Shown one piece after another: positions 18,052 through 27,058 of a stretch of DNA of 64,000 nucleotides. This DNA comes from Sulfitobacter litoralis (GTDB lineage Bacteria; Pseudomonadota; Alphaproteobacteria; Rhodobacterales; Rhodobacteraceae): positions 124,001-188,000 of the forward strand of contig NZ_FNJD01000005.1 of the NCBI RefSeq assembly GCF_900103185.1, in the 5' to 3' direction. The notes under the pieces were generated by a model that was not told the DNA's origin, did not search any database, and worked only from the letters and a program-made list of their open reading frames with translations. The translations under genes were made by a program, and so were the position numbers. Position 1 is the stretch's first letter, and the number at the start of each line of letters is the position of its first letter.

Positions 18052-19236
18052 ATGAGCGACAATTGGAAACCACGGACCAAGGCTGTGCACAGTGGCACGC
18101 GCCGCAGCCAGTATAACGAAGTCTGTGAGGCAGTGTTCCTGACCCAAGGGTTCGTCTATGAGAGCGCCGAGCAGGCCGAGGCGCGGTTCCAGTCGCTGGG
18201 TGACGACGAATTCATCTATGCACGCTACGGCAACCCGACCGTGCGCATGTTCGAAGACCGTATTTCCGACCTGTTGGGATATGAGGATTGTTTCGCCTGT
18301 ACCTCTGGTATGGCTGCGGTCAGCGGTGCGCTAACGTCGCTTTTGAAGGCAGGTGATCATGTGGTCGCTGCACGGGCGCTCTTTGGGTCGTGCCTGTATG
18401 TGCTTGAGGATATCTTGGCGCGTTTCGGGGTCGAGGTCACCTTGATTGACGGTACGGATAATGCTGCATGGGATGCCGCTATCCGCCCTGACACGACCAT
18501 GGTTTTCTTCGAGAGCATTTCGAACCCCACGTTGGAAGTCGTCGATATGCGCCATGTGGTGAAGGCGGCGCATGCCGTAGGCGCGCTGGTGCTGGTGGAT
18601 GACGCGATGGCGACGCCGGTGTTTTCCTATGCCAAGGAATGTGGCGCGGATATCGCGATCATCTCGACCACGAAACATGTAGACGGGCAGGGGCGTATGC
18701 TGGGCGGCGCAATCTGCGGTCCCAAAGAGCTGATCCGCGGCCCCGTCGAGGCTTATATGAAGCATACCGGTGGCGCGATGAATCCGTTCACCGCCTGGAC
18801 ACATCTTAAGGCGCTTGAAACGATCGACCTGCGGGTGCGGGCCCAAGCCGACGCCGCTTGGAAGATCGCTGACGCGTTGAACGGACACCCCAAACTCAGC
18901 GCGGTGCGCTATCCAACCCATGCCAGCCATCCGCAGCACGCGCTGGCTATGTCTCATGCGCCGTCAGCGGGTACTGTTTTCGCGGTAGAGGTCAAAGGTG
19001 GCAAGGAGGCTTGTTTTGCCTTTCTTAACGCGCTCGAAATCATCACCATTTCGAACAACTTTGCTGATGCAAAATCCATCGCGACCCATCCGGCGACGAC
19101 AACACACCAGCGCCTGCCAGACGACCAGAAAACAACCCTAGGGATTACACCGGGTCTTGTGCGCTTGTCAGCGGGGCTTGAGGACGTGGATGATCTGATC
19201 GCCGACATCCGTCAGGCTTTGGACACATTGAAGTGA
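18052..19236 (+). CDS. metZ: O-succinylhomoserine sulfhydrylase
   Basis: PLP enzyme of the Cys/Met metabolism family making homocysteine from O-succinyl- or O-acetylhomoserine and sulfide, 394 residues. Visible are YARYGNPTVRMFEDR, FACTSGMAAVSGALTSLL and the PLP lysine in ISTTKHVDGQGRMLGG. The start at 18052 has AGGAAGG upstream; the longer frame runs through the riboswitch and is not used. A SAM-II riboswitch precedes it and a strong terminator follows, so it is transcribed alone. Confidence 0.95.
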   Translation: MSDNWKPRTKAVHSGTRRSQYNEVCEAVFLTQGFVYESAEQAEARFQSLGDDEFIYARYGNPTVRMFEDRISDLLGYEDCFACTSGMAAVSGALTSLLKAGDHVVAARALFGSCLYVLEDILARFGVEVTLIDGTDNAAWDAAIRPDTTMVFFESISNPTLEVVDMRHVVKAAHAVGALVLVDDAMATPVFSYAKECGADIAIISTTKHVDGQGRMLGGAICGPKELIRGPVEAYMKHTGGAMNPFTAWTHLKALETIDLRVRAQADAAWKIADALNGHPKLSAVRYPTHASHPQHALAMSHAPSAGTVFAVEVKGGKEACFAFLNALEIITISNNFADAKSIATHPATTTHQRLPDDQKTTLGITPGLVRLSAGLEDVDDLIADIRQALDTLK

Positions 19237-19243
19237 TGCAGCA

Positions 19244-19292
19244 GGGGCTTTACCCGTTCCGTTGGACGGAACATTGGTAAAGCCCCCGTTTT
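19244..19292 (+). terminator. Intrinsic terminator of metZ
   Basis: A two-tier stem: GGGGCTTTACC/GGTAAAGCCCC (19244-19254, 19276-19286) enclosing GTTCCGT/ACGGAAC with a three-base loop, followed by CGTTTTC. It is one of the clearest terminators in the window. Confidence 0.9.
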
Positions 19293-19329
19293 CGCTTATA
19301 TAGGGGATATCTTGCGAAAGGGCCCTGCC

Positions 19330-20418
19330 ATGAATATCGCCGCGACAGTGATACCGGACCGTGATGACGCGGTTGCAGCACTTGATACGTTGCGGGCCTG
19401 GGCGCGCAAGGCCGATGCGATCGAGATAGAAGCGCTAGATCCGTCGCTCGCCAAATTGTTGCAGAACGTCGAAAGCTATCCGCAATTCAACCGAGACTAT
19501 CCCGGTGATTTTGCGGTCGGCGATAATTATAAAGCGACGTTGCCGGATTTGCAGAACGGCCCGTCCAGTCTGATCCGCGGTGCGAAACAGCAAATCCAGC
19601 ATGTTGGGATTTCAAATTTTCGCCTGCCAATGCGGTTCCACACACGTGACGGCGGCGATCTGACACTCGAGACCTCGGTCACCGGGTCGGTCAGTCTGGA
19701 GGCGGATAAAAAGGGCATCAACATGTCCCGCATTATGCGCAGTTTCTACAAGCACGCGGATGAGGTGTTCAGCTTTGAGGTGATGGAAGCCGCGCTGGAC
19801 GACTATAAATCCGACCTCGAGAGCTATGACGCGCGTATCCAAATGCGGTTCTCCTTTCCGGTAAAAATCGGAAGCTTGCGGTCCGGTCTTTCGGGATATC
19901 AGTATTACGACATCGCGCTGGAACTGGTCGAGGCAGGCGGCGCGCGCAAGAAGATCATTCACCTTGATTACGTCTATTCCTCGACCTGCCCGTGTTCGCT
20001 GGAACTGTCCGAACATGCGCGTGCCACGCGGGGGCAGCTGGCCACGCCGCACTCGCAACGATCGGTTGCGCGTATTTCCGTTGAAGTGAATTGCAATGAA
20101 ACCTGCCTGTGGTTCGAAGACCTGATCGACCTCGCGCGTCGTGCTGTTCCCACAGAGACGCAAGTGATGGTGAAACGTGAGGATGAACAGGCCTTTGCCG
20201 AGCTGAATGCAGCCAATCCGATTTTTGTCGAAGACGCAGCGCGGCTGTTTTGTGAACAGCTACAGGCTGAACCTCGGGTGGGCGATTTTCGCGTCGTGGC
20301 CAGCCATCAAGAAAGCCTGCACAGTCATGACGCCATTTCGATGCTCACGCAGGGGGAAACCTTCGCCGCGCAGAGCATTGATCCAAAACTGTTCAGCACG
20401 CTGTTCCACGTCGGCTGA
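19330..20418 (+). CDS. folE2: GTP cyclohydrolase FolE2
   Basis: Type IB GTP cyclohydrolase, making dihydroneopterin triphosphate for folate (and in some organisms queuosine-type) synthesis; 362 residues. The family's catalytic cysteine lies in YSSTCPCSLELSEHA, and the conserved glutamate region in RISVEVNCNETCLWFEDL. The N-terminal part has the substrate-binding QHVGISNFRLPMRF segment. FolE2 is the zinc-independent isozyme and is Zur-controlled in several bacteria; I did not find a convincing Zur box. The ATG at 19330 has GAAAGGG upstream. Confidence 0.94.
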   Translation: MNIAATVIPDRDDAVAALDTLRAWARKADAIEIEALDPSLAKLLQNVESYPQFNRDYPGDFAVGDNYKATLPDLQNGPSSLIRGAKQQIQHVGISNFRLPMRFHTRDGGDLTLETSVTGSVSLEADKKGINMSRIMRSFYKHADEVFSFEVMEAALDDYKSDLESYDARIQMRFSFPVKIGSLRSGLSGYQYYDIALELVEAGGARKKIIHLDYVYSSTCPCSLELSEHARATRGQLATPHSQRSVARISVEVNCNETCLWFEDLIDLARRAVPTETQVMVKREDEQAFAELNAANPIFVEDAARLFCEQLQAEPRVGDFRVVASHQESLHSHDAISMLTQGETFAAQSIDPKLFSTLFHVG

Positions 20419-20537
20419 GTCTGCGCCACATCGTCCGATGCTACGCTCCCTTTTGTAGGGCTATTTTGCCGATATTCTCACATTGCGCGGTTTATGCGCA
20501 GCTGCTCGCCGTGTTTGCGCGAAACATGGGCGCAGTC

Positions 20538-20612
20538 ATGCTGCGATGCGGCATGTTCGGGATGCTGCTATGCAGAAACGTCGGTTCTCATCCCCCACTG
20601 CTTCGCTATATT
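20538..20612 (+). promoter_or_regulatory. DUF1127 upstream element, copy 1
   Basis: Two near-identical words, ATGCTGCGATGCGG (20538-20551) and ATGCTGCTATGCAG (20562-20575), lie 24 bases apart. A TATATT at 20607-20612 could be a -10 box. The second word occurs identically at 54884-54897 and 55152-55165, around the other DUF1127 gene. It looks like an operator shared by DUF1127 genes. VtlR/LsrB-type LysR regulators control such genes in Rhizobiales; assigning one here is inference. Confidence 0.6.
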
Positions 20613-20666
20613 GAGAGGCAGAACAAGGTAACCGGCAGAAATGCCAAGGTAAATCGAGAGTTTAGT

Positions 20667-20903
20667 ATGGCTTATAACAACACAATTTCGCACAGCAATG
20701 TCCCGACCATCAAAGCGCCTTTCGCCGTCATTGGCGGATTTTTCGCAGCGATCTGGACGGGGTTGGTCAATATGGGCGCAAACTCGGGTCGCATGCGCCA
20801 GGTTACGTTCCTGCAATCGAAAACGGACGAAGAGCTGTCGGCAATGGGCATCAAGCGTGATGAAATCGTGCACCATGTCTTCCGCGATACATTCTACGTC
20901 TGA
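20667..20903 (+). CDS. DUF1127 small protein
   Basis: A 78-residue basic small protein, starting MAYNNTISHSN after GAGAG. The C-terminal half carries the DUF1127 signature: a helix, then LQSKTDEELSAMGIKRDEI. DUF1127 proteins are short arginine-rich adaptors with reported roles in RNA turnover (CcaF1 in Rhodobacter) and phosphate or carbon metabolism in Rhizobiales. The open frame upstream is longer but has no SD and runs through the control element. Its own terminator follows at once. Confidence 0.85.
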   Translation: MAYNNTISHSNVPTIKAPFAVIGGFFAAIWTGLVNMGANSGRMRQVTFLQSKTDEELSAMGIKRDEIVHHVFRDTFYV

Positions 20904-20923
20904 ACGTCTTTCAGTTTGATTTT

Positions 20924-20957
20924 GAACGGCCCGAGTGTGACTTGCTCGGGTCGTTTT
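20924..20957 (+). terminator. Terminator after DUF1127 gene
   Basis: CGGCCCGAG (20927-20935) pairs with CTCGGGTCG (20945-20953) with one G-T pair and a nine-base loop; TTTTGCG follows. It ends 22 bases before the trkH start. Confidence 0.85.
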
Positions 20958-20974
20958 GCGTTTTACGATAGGGC

Positions 20975-22465
20975 GTGTCCTTGACACCGACGCGCCACCG
21001 CGCCAACGCTGCGCAGATGTTGGATTTGCGCCCTGTTGGATACGTCATCGGCCTGTTGGTGTCGGTGCTTGGCATTGCGATGATCGTGCCGATGTTGGTC
21101 GATATTGCCGAAGGGCGCGGCCACTGGCCCGTCTTCGTAGAGGCGGGTCTGATCACGATGCTGGGCGGCAGTATGATCGCGCTGGCCTGCGCCAATGGCG
21201 TCAAGGAAGGGCTGACTATCCAGCAGACCTTTTTGCTGACCACAGCGGTCTGGTTGATGCTGCCGCTGTTCGGCGCACTGCCGTTTATGCTGGGCGCGAC
21301 CGAAGCACGTTTCGTCGATGCTGTCTTCGAGGCCATGTCGGGCATGACCACCACCGGATCGACGGTATTTACCGGATTGGATGATCTGCCCAAAGGGTTG
21401 CTGCTGTGGCGTGCAATTCTGCAGTGGCTCGGCGGGATTGGTATCATTGTTGTCGCGATGGTTTTCCTGCCCGAGCTGCGGGTTGGTGGTATGCAGATTT
21501 TCAAATCCGAAGCCTTTGACACCTTTGGTAAAATTTTGCCACGCGCCGGTCAGATCGCCAGCCAGATTTCGGTCATCTATGTATGGCTTACTTTTGCCTG
21601 TGCCCTGACGTATTTAACCTTGGGGATGAACGTCTTTGACGCCACGGTTCATGCGCTCACAACCGTGTCCACGGGCGGGTTTTCGAACTATGACGCGTCT
21701 TTTGGGACATTCGCTGGCAATGCGGAATACGCGGCGTCGATCTTCATGGTGCTCGCGGCGTTACCGTTCGTGCGCTATGTGCAATTGTTGAACGGCAACC
21801 CGCTGGCGCTCCACCGTGATCCGCAGGTGCGGGGGTTCTTGATGACGATTGCTGTCTTGGTCGGGCTGATCTTTATCTCGATCCAGTCCGTGTTTCCGCA
21901 GCACTGGGAGCAATCCCTGCGCGAAGCATTGTTCAACATCACGTCGATCATTTCGGGCACAGGGTTTGCGTCGGTCGATTATATGACCTGGGGCTCGTTT
22001 CCCGTTGCGCTGTTCTTTTTCACCGGCTTGATCGGGGGTTGCGCGGGGTCGACGGCCTGTTCGATCAAGATCTTCCGATATCAGTTGTTGTTCGCGTCAA
22101 TCCGCGCCCAGTTGCAGCGCATCCGCTCGCCCCACGGCATCTTTACCCCGCGCTATGATGGCCGCCCTATCAGTGGCGATGTCATGATTTCGGTCATGTC
22201 TTTCTTTATGTTCTTCACGCTGACGCTGGGGCTGGTTGCCGTGGCGCTGAGCATGACCGGACTGGATTTTGTGACCTCGGTATCGGGGGCGGGGGCCGCG
22301 TTGGGGAACATCGGGCCGGGTTTGGGCGACATTATCGGCCCCGCTGGCAATTTTAGCACGCTAAACGATACGGCCAAGTGGATCCTTACGGCCGCGATGC
22401 TGGTCGGACGGCTGGAACTTATGGCGGTCTACGTTATTCTGACATTCAAATTTTGGAGAGCATAA
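20975..22465 (+). CDS. trkH: Trk-type potassium uptake protein TrkH
   Basis: Potassium-translocating membrane subunit, 496 residues with four loop-helix repeats. Selectivity-filter-like segments include MSGMTTTGSTVFTGL, TVSTGGFSNYD, SIISGTGFASVDYMTW and GAALGNIGPGL. The start is taken as GTG 20975 with TAGGGC close upstream; ATG 21017 is a shorter alternative without SD. It needs the cytoplasmic regulator TrkA, which is not encoded here. The next gene's ATG shares one base with its stop. Confidence 0.92.
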   Translation: MSLTPTRHRANAAQMLDLRPVGYVIGLLVSVLGIAMIVPMLVDIAEGRGHWPVFVEAGLITMLGGSMIALACANGVKEGLTIQQTFLLTTAVWLMLPLFGALPFMLGATEARFVDAVFEAMSGMTTTGSTVFTGLDDLPKGLLLWRAILQWLGGIGIIVVAMVFLPELRVGGMQIFKSEAFDTFGKILPRAGQIASQISVIYVWLTFACALTYLTLGMNVFDATVHALTTVSTGGFSNYDASFGTFAGNAEYAASIFMVLAALPFVRYVQLLNGNPLALHRDPQVRGFLMTIAVLVGLIFISIQSVFPQHWEQSLREALFNITSIISGTGFASVDYMTWGSFPVALFFFTGLIGGCAGSTACSIKIFRYQLLFASIRAQLQRIRSPHGIFTPRYDGRPISGDVMISVMSFFMFFTLTLGLVAVALSMTGLDFVTSVSGAGAALGNIGPGLGDIIGPAGNFSTLNDTAKWILTAAMLVGRLELMAVYVILTFKFWRA

Positions 22466-24057
22466 TGAGCGATACACAAACCCGTCCCTTGGGGGCCCAG
22501 ATTTCTCATATGCTCAAGGCCCGCGGGGTAGAGGTAATCTTTGGCATCCCCGGCGTGCACAACCAAGAAATGTATCGCGGCATCGAAGAGGCAGGGCTGA
22601 CCCATGTTCTTGCACGGCACGAACAGGGAGCCGGCTTTATGGCCGACGGCTATGCCCGTGCGACGGGCAAGCCTGGGGTCGCGTACGTTATTACCGGTCC
22701 GGGTCTGTGCAACGTGATGACGCCAATGGGGCAGGCCTATAGCGATTCCGTGCCGGTGCTGGTGCTGTCCTCGTGTCTGGACGAGACGGCGGCACGTAAG
22801 GGGCAGTTGCACCAGATGAAAGACCAGCGCGCCGCGGCTGAAACCGTCTGCGACTGGTCCGAGGTGGCGTTGACCGCGCCTGCGGCGTACCAATTGATCG
22901 ACCGTGCCTTGACCGAATTCGCCTCCGCTCGGGCGCGATCCAAACACATCTCTGTGCCGATCCACCTGCTGGAGGCCGAAGCCGCGCCCGCAAAGCCTAT
23001 GTCGGTCAGCGCAACACGACCCGCCGGCGATCCCGCCCAAATCAAAGCGCTGGCGCAAAAGCTGCAGGCCGCGCAAAAGCCGTTGTTCATTTTTGGCGGC
23101 GGCGCTGTAGGCGTGCAGAACACCGACGCGCTACTGGCCCGCTGGCAGGCAGCGAGCATGACCACCTATGCGGGTCGCGGCATCGTATCGCCTGACGCAC
23201 CATTGCACTTCGGGGCCTGCCTTGCGCGGGAAAGCAGCGTGGATGTGATCGCGCAGGCAGATCTGGTGATCGCAGTCGGCACCGAGCTGGCAGAGGTGGA
23301 TATGTGGCGCCCTGAATTGGGACACTCGGGCGAACTGGTACGGATTGATATTGATCCTTCCGTTCTGGCCGACCCGCAGGCGGCGGGCTTTGTAATCCTT
23401 GGGGATACGGCGCAGGTGATGTCCGCGCTGGATGCCGCCTTGCCCGCAACCGGGACCGCAAAAGGGTGGACTGCCGCCGAGGTCGCTAAGTGGTGCAAGC
23501 GCTGGCGTTCCGAGGTGGATATGGAGCGTCCGGGCATCCTCGCCGTGGTTGACGCCGTTAAGGCCGCCACGCCCGAGGGTACGATGGTCTATTCCGACAT
23601 GACGCAATTCGCCTATGCCGCAACCGAAGTATGGGAGATGGACCGCCCCGGCCACTGGCACCACCCCTACGGCTTTGGCACCTTGGGCTATGCCACGCCT
23701 GCGGCGATTGGCGGGGCCATCGGACGACCCGGGCTGCCGACACTGGCGATCATCGGCGACTACGGTTTTCAATACACGGTGCAGGAACTTGGCGCAGCGG
23801 TAGAGCTGGGCCTGCCATTGCCCATCATCCTTTGGGACAACGGCAAATTGGGCGAGATCGAAGACATCATGACCCGTGCGCAGATCGCGCCGAATGCCGT
23901 GATCGCCCACAATCCCGATTTTTGTAAACTGGCAGAGGCCTACGGCGCGAATGCTGTCGCCCCAAAATCATTGGCAGAGCTGCCCGAGGTTCTGGCCAAA
24001 GCCTTCAGGGCAGATCGTCCGACGTTGATCTATCTGACGCCGCAAACCGCGGTCTGA
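22465..24057 (+). CDS. TPP-dependent decarboxylase, AruI-like
   Basis: Thiamine-diphosphate enzyme of the acetolactate synthase superfamily, 530 residues, starting MSDTQTRPLG. The N-terminal Pyr domain has FGIPGVHNQEMYRG and RHEQGAGFMADGYARATG with the catalytic glutamate. The central Rossmann-like domain follows, then the PP domain with GDYGFQYTVQELGAAVELG binding Mg-TPP. The GIPGVH and MGQAYSDSVP wording is close to 5-guanidino-2-oxopentanoate decarboxylase (arginine transaminase route) rather than to IlvB, and no small regulatory subunit is present. Exact substrate uncertain. Coupled to trkH by a one-base overlap, an odd functional pairing. Confidence 0.8.
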   Translation: MSDTQTRPLGAQISHMLKARGVEVIFGIPGVHNQEMYRGIEEAGLTHVLARHEQGAGFMADGYARATGKPGVAYVITGPGLCNVMTPMGQAYSDSVPVLVLSSCLDETAARKGQLHQMKDQRAAAETVCDWSEVALTAPAAYQLIDRALTEFASARARSKHISVPIHLLEAEAAPAKPMSVSATRPAGDPAQIKALAQKLQAAQKPLFIFGGGAVGVQNTDALLARWQAASMTTYAGRGIVSPDAPLHFGACLARESSVDVIAQADLVIAVGTELAEVDMWRPELGHSGELVRIDIDPSVLADPQAAGFVILGDTAQVMSALDAALPATGTAKGWTAAEVAKWCKRWRSEVDMERPGILAVVDAVKAATPEGTMVYSDMTQFAYAATEVWEMDRPGHWHHPYGFGTLGYATPAAIGGAIGRPGLPTLAIIGDYGFQYTVQELGAAVELGLPLPIILWDNGKLGEIEDIMTRAQIAPNAVIAHNPDFCKLAEAYGANAVAPKSLAELPEVLAKAFRADRPTLIYLTPQTAV

Positions 24058-24091
24058 TCTGTCTTTGCGTCTAAGGCAGCGATTGCAGCTT

Positions 24092-24134
24092 GGCCCCGGT
24101 CTCCGGCATAACGCCGGGGGCCGGGGTTTTCTTT
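24092..24134 (+). terminator. Terminator after TPP enzyme gene
   Basis: Outer arms CCCCGG (24094-24099) and CCGGGG (24121-24126) enclose an inner CCGGC/GCCGG hairpin with TTTTCTTT following. It ends within two bases of the stop of the convergent gene. Confidence 0.8.
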
Positions 24135-25962
24135 ATTCCCAGCAGCTGACCAGAACGGTCATGCCCTTGGCTTTTTCGCGCAGGTCGTGCGGCTTGATCG
24201 CGGTGCTGGCAACGGTTGTGTCCACGCTGACCCCAGCTTTTTGCGCGAGGTCCGCAATGACCTTGGCTTCTACGGCAAAAGCGACATCTTCGGGCAGTTC
24301 GCGTGCGCCATCCGCACGGGGCAGCAGCATCCCCAGCACGCGTCCGTCGCTATCAAGGATCGGGCCGCCTGCGTCGCCACTGCGGGCAGAAAGCGCGAGG
24401 CGGGCGATGTTCTCCTCGCCCTGTAGCCCGCGCACATCGGCCAGCGTGCCGTAGGTTACGGTGGCAGAGCCAAGCACGCCCTCATAGGGGAAGCCGGCAA
24501 CAGCAATTTCAGACTGCAACCGCGGTGGTACAGTGTTGAACTTGGCCACATCCAGCGGTGAAAGTGCGACGCGGGGTTTCAATAAGCTGATGCCGCTGGC
24601 CGTATCATCGATCAACACCTCAAGCTCTGTCTCGTCGTCCAACGTCAGGCGGCCACAGCTTTGAACGGCCTCAGAGGTCGTCGCCACCGTCCCCCGCCCG
24701 TCAATGAAGAAGCCGGAGCGCGAGATCTTTGGCGACCTAATTTGCAGACCGGAAACAAGGTCAACAGCCTGACGATCACCAGACCCTGCAGTCGCATCCA
24801 ACGTGCCAGACAGGCGGGTAAAGGATTTCGTCATCTCGGTGATCACGCGGCGACGGCGGTCTTCGTCACCGGCGGGCCAGATCAGGGTAAAGCCTTTGAT
24901 CTCGCCATTCTCGAGCGACACCTGCGTCTGGCTGACGATACGCCCGTCTTCGCCGATCAGTTCAAAGCTGTTGGATTTACGGTCACGTGGGCCTTCTTCG
25001 GGCACGATTTCAAGGGTTTGCATGATGTCATACAAACCAAAGAGGGTGTCCTGATCGCCAGCCTGACTGATCAGCAGAACCCGCGCATCAATGTCGCCGG
25101 TGCCGTTGTAATGGGCAAAGGGGGGCTCGAACCGGTCAAAGGTGACCACCTTGGTTGGCATCACCATTTCGATGCCAGCTTCGGTGTTGCGCACGGTCTG
25201 CAACCCCAGCCCTTCTAGCACGGCATTATATTGGCCTAGCAGAGCCGCCCGTTGCAAAGTGGTCAGCACGCCAGTCGCGTCATAGCCGTTGGCCTCTTGC
25301 CAATCGGCCATAGACCCGCGGGTGCCCCGCCCGAAGGCACCGTCAATCGCGGCATTATAAAAGCCGGCCCACTTCAGCGCGATCTGTAGCTGTTCGCGGG
25401 CGTCGCTATCCAGATCACGCTCATTGGCGCGAGCCTCTGACAAAGTTTCGTCCTTGGGTGGCTCTGGTAGGACGGGCACCTGCGTGGTCTCGGCCTCTGC
25501 AGCGAGGGCTTCTTCTAGGTCCAGCGCTTCGCCGGCGGGGGGCAGGGTGGTCTGTGTGATCTCTTGGTCCGTCTGCGTCTCGTTCGGGGCGGCGGGCTCA
25601 ATCGGAGAGATCAGCGGAATGTTCAGGACATTCGCACCGACGGGCCAGAATTGCTGTTGGAATTTATCAGAGAGCTGAATGAAGCTGTCGCGCGGAATCA
25701 CCCCGTCCTGACGGTAGCGGCGCAGCAGGAGTTCTGCATCGTCGCGCACGTAGGGACCAACCGCGATTCCATACCAGCCGCTTCCCAAGGCAAATCCGTT
25801 CACATCCTCAAGGCTTGCGCTGTAGGCACGCGCACGCTCGGTCGCCGCTGCCAGATTAGGCTGGGCTTCTACCTGTATCCAAACCACATCATCGGCAGAC
25901 TGTGCAAAGGCGAACGGGGCGATAAACAAGGCGGTGATCAGGGCCGCAAACAGTCGCGTCAT
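24133..25962 (-). CDS. Secreted trypsin-like pseudo-protease with peptidoglycan-binding domain
   Basis: A 609-residue exported protein. The signal peptide is MTRLFAALITALFIAPFAFA. A SPOR-like region (about residues 25-90) is followed by an acidic linker, then a PG_binding_1-type domain (about 195-245, LQIALKWAGFYNAAIDGAFG). The C-terminal third has a trypsin fold. There the serine loop reads SGDAGGPILDSDG instead of GDSGGP (Ala near residue 530), the histidine box reads TTSEAVQSC where TNAHVV is expected (near residue 427), and the aspartate segment reads GISLLKP instead of a DIALL-type box. All three catalytic residues thus look lost, so it is probably a binding or scaffold protein at the cell wall. 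The start at 25962 is chosen for the signal peptide. Confidence 0.83.
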   Translation of the reverse strand: MTRLFAALITALFIAPFAFAQSADDVVWIQVEAQPNLAAATERARAYSASLEDVNGFALGSGWYGIAVGPYVRDDAELLLRRYRQDGVIPRDSFIQLSDKFQQQFWPVGANVLNIPLISPIEPAAPNETQTDQEITQTTLPPAGEALDLEEALAAEAETTQVPVLPEPPKDETLSEARANERDLDSDAREQLQIALKWAGFYNAAIDGAFGRGTRGSMADWQEANGYDATGVLTTLQRAALLGQYNAVLEGLGLQTVRNTEAGIEMVMPTKVVTFDRFEPPFAHYNGTGDIDARVLLISQAGDQDTLFGLYDIMQTLEIVPEEGPRDRKSNSFELIGEDGRIVSQTQVSLENGEIKGFTLIWPAGDEDRRRRVITEMTKSFTRLSGTLDATAGSGDRQAVDLVSGLQIRSPKISRSGFFIDGRGTVATTSEAVQSCGRLTLDDETELEVLIDDTASGISLLKPRVALSPLDVAKFNTVPPRLQSEIAVAGFPYEGVLGSATVTYGTLADVRGLQGEENIARLALSARSGDAGGPILDSDGRVLGMLLPRADGARELPEDVAFAVEAKVIADLAQKAGVSVDTTVASTAIKPHDLREKAKGMTVLVSCWE

Positions 25963-26119
25963 AGGTATGGGTGCTCTCAAGGATTTAAACTTGCAGTAGA
26001 TAAGCAGGAACGCGCGCAAAATACCATGCTTGAGACAGCGCAAATCATCACAAAGCTGCCAATTGACCCGACCGCGACAGCGCCTTAGGAAAGGCGCGCA
26101 GCAGCAAAGGCAAAATCTT

Positions 26120-27058
26120 ATGTCCGACCCGGTCCAGCGCCCCCGTTCATTTCAGGAAATCATCCTCGCCCTACAGTCCTATTGGGCGCGACAGGGCTGT
26201 GCGATTCTGCAACCCTACGACATGGAAGTCGGCGCAGGCACGTTCCACCCGGCGACGACCCTGCGCGCGCTTGGCACCAACCCATGGGCCGCAGCTTATG
26301 TGCAGCCGTCGCGTCGTCCGACCGATGGGCGATATGGTGAAAACCCCAACCGTTTGCAGCACTACTATCAGTTTCAGGCGCTGATCAAACCCAGCCCGCC
26401 CAATTTGCAAGAGCTGTACCTTGGCTCGCTCGAGGCAATCGGGATCGACATGGCGCTGCATGACATCCGCTTTGTCGAAGACGACTGGGAAAGCCCGACA
26501 TTGGGCGCGTGGGGTCTGGGCTGGGAAGTCTGGTGCGACGGCATGGAAGTGTCGCAGTTCACCTATTTCCAGCAGGTCGGCGGTCACGACTGTCATCCTG
26601 TATCGGGAGAGCTGACCTACGGGCTTGAGCGTCTGGCGATGTATGTTCTGGGGGTCGATCACGTGATGGACATGCCGTTCAACAGCCCTAACGCGCCGAT
26701 CCCGCTGACCTATGGCGATGTGTTCAAGCAGACCGAAGAAGAATACGCCCGCTGGAACTTTGATGTCGCCAACACCGACGTGCTGCTGGACCACTTTGTC
26801 GAGGCTGAAAACGAGTGCAAGGCGATCCTTGCGCATGATGCGCTTGACCCCAAAACCGGCAAGCGCATCGTCATGGCGCACCCCGGCTATGACCAATGCA
26901 TCAAGGCCAGCCACATCTTTAACCTGCTGGATGCGCGCGGCGTTATTTCGGTGACAGAGCGTCAGGCCTATATCGGACGCGTGCGTACCCTTGCCAAAGC
27001 CTGCGCTGACGCGTTTGTTCAGACACGGGCCGGCGGCTGGTCGGAAGATGCGGCATGA
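26120..27058 (+). CDS. glyQ: Glycyl-tRNA synthetase alpha subunit
   Basis: Class II aminoacyl-tRNA synthetase alpha chain, 312 residues, forming an alpha2beta2 enzyme with GlyS. Family motifs: [53 protein letters not shown] and [15 protein letters not shown]. The ATG at 26120 has AAAGG upstream. It overlaps the following small membrane protein gene by four bases; glyS comes next, the usual order in Rhodobacteraceae. Confidence 0.97.
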   Translation: MSDPVQRPRSFQEIILALQSYWARQGCAILQPYDMEVGAGTFHPATTLRALGTNPWAAAYVQPSRRPTDGRYGENPNRLQHYYQFQALIKPSPPNLQELYLGSLEAIGIDMALHDIRFVEDDWESPTLGAWGLGWEVWCDGMEVSQFTYFQQVGGHDCHPVSGELTYGLERLAMYVLGVDHVMDMPFNSPNAPIPLTYGDVFKQTEEEYARWNFDVANTDVLLDHFVEAENECKAILAHDALDPKTGKRIVMAHPGYDQCIKASHIFNLLDARGVISVTERQAYIGRVRTLAKACADAFVQTRAGGWSEDAA

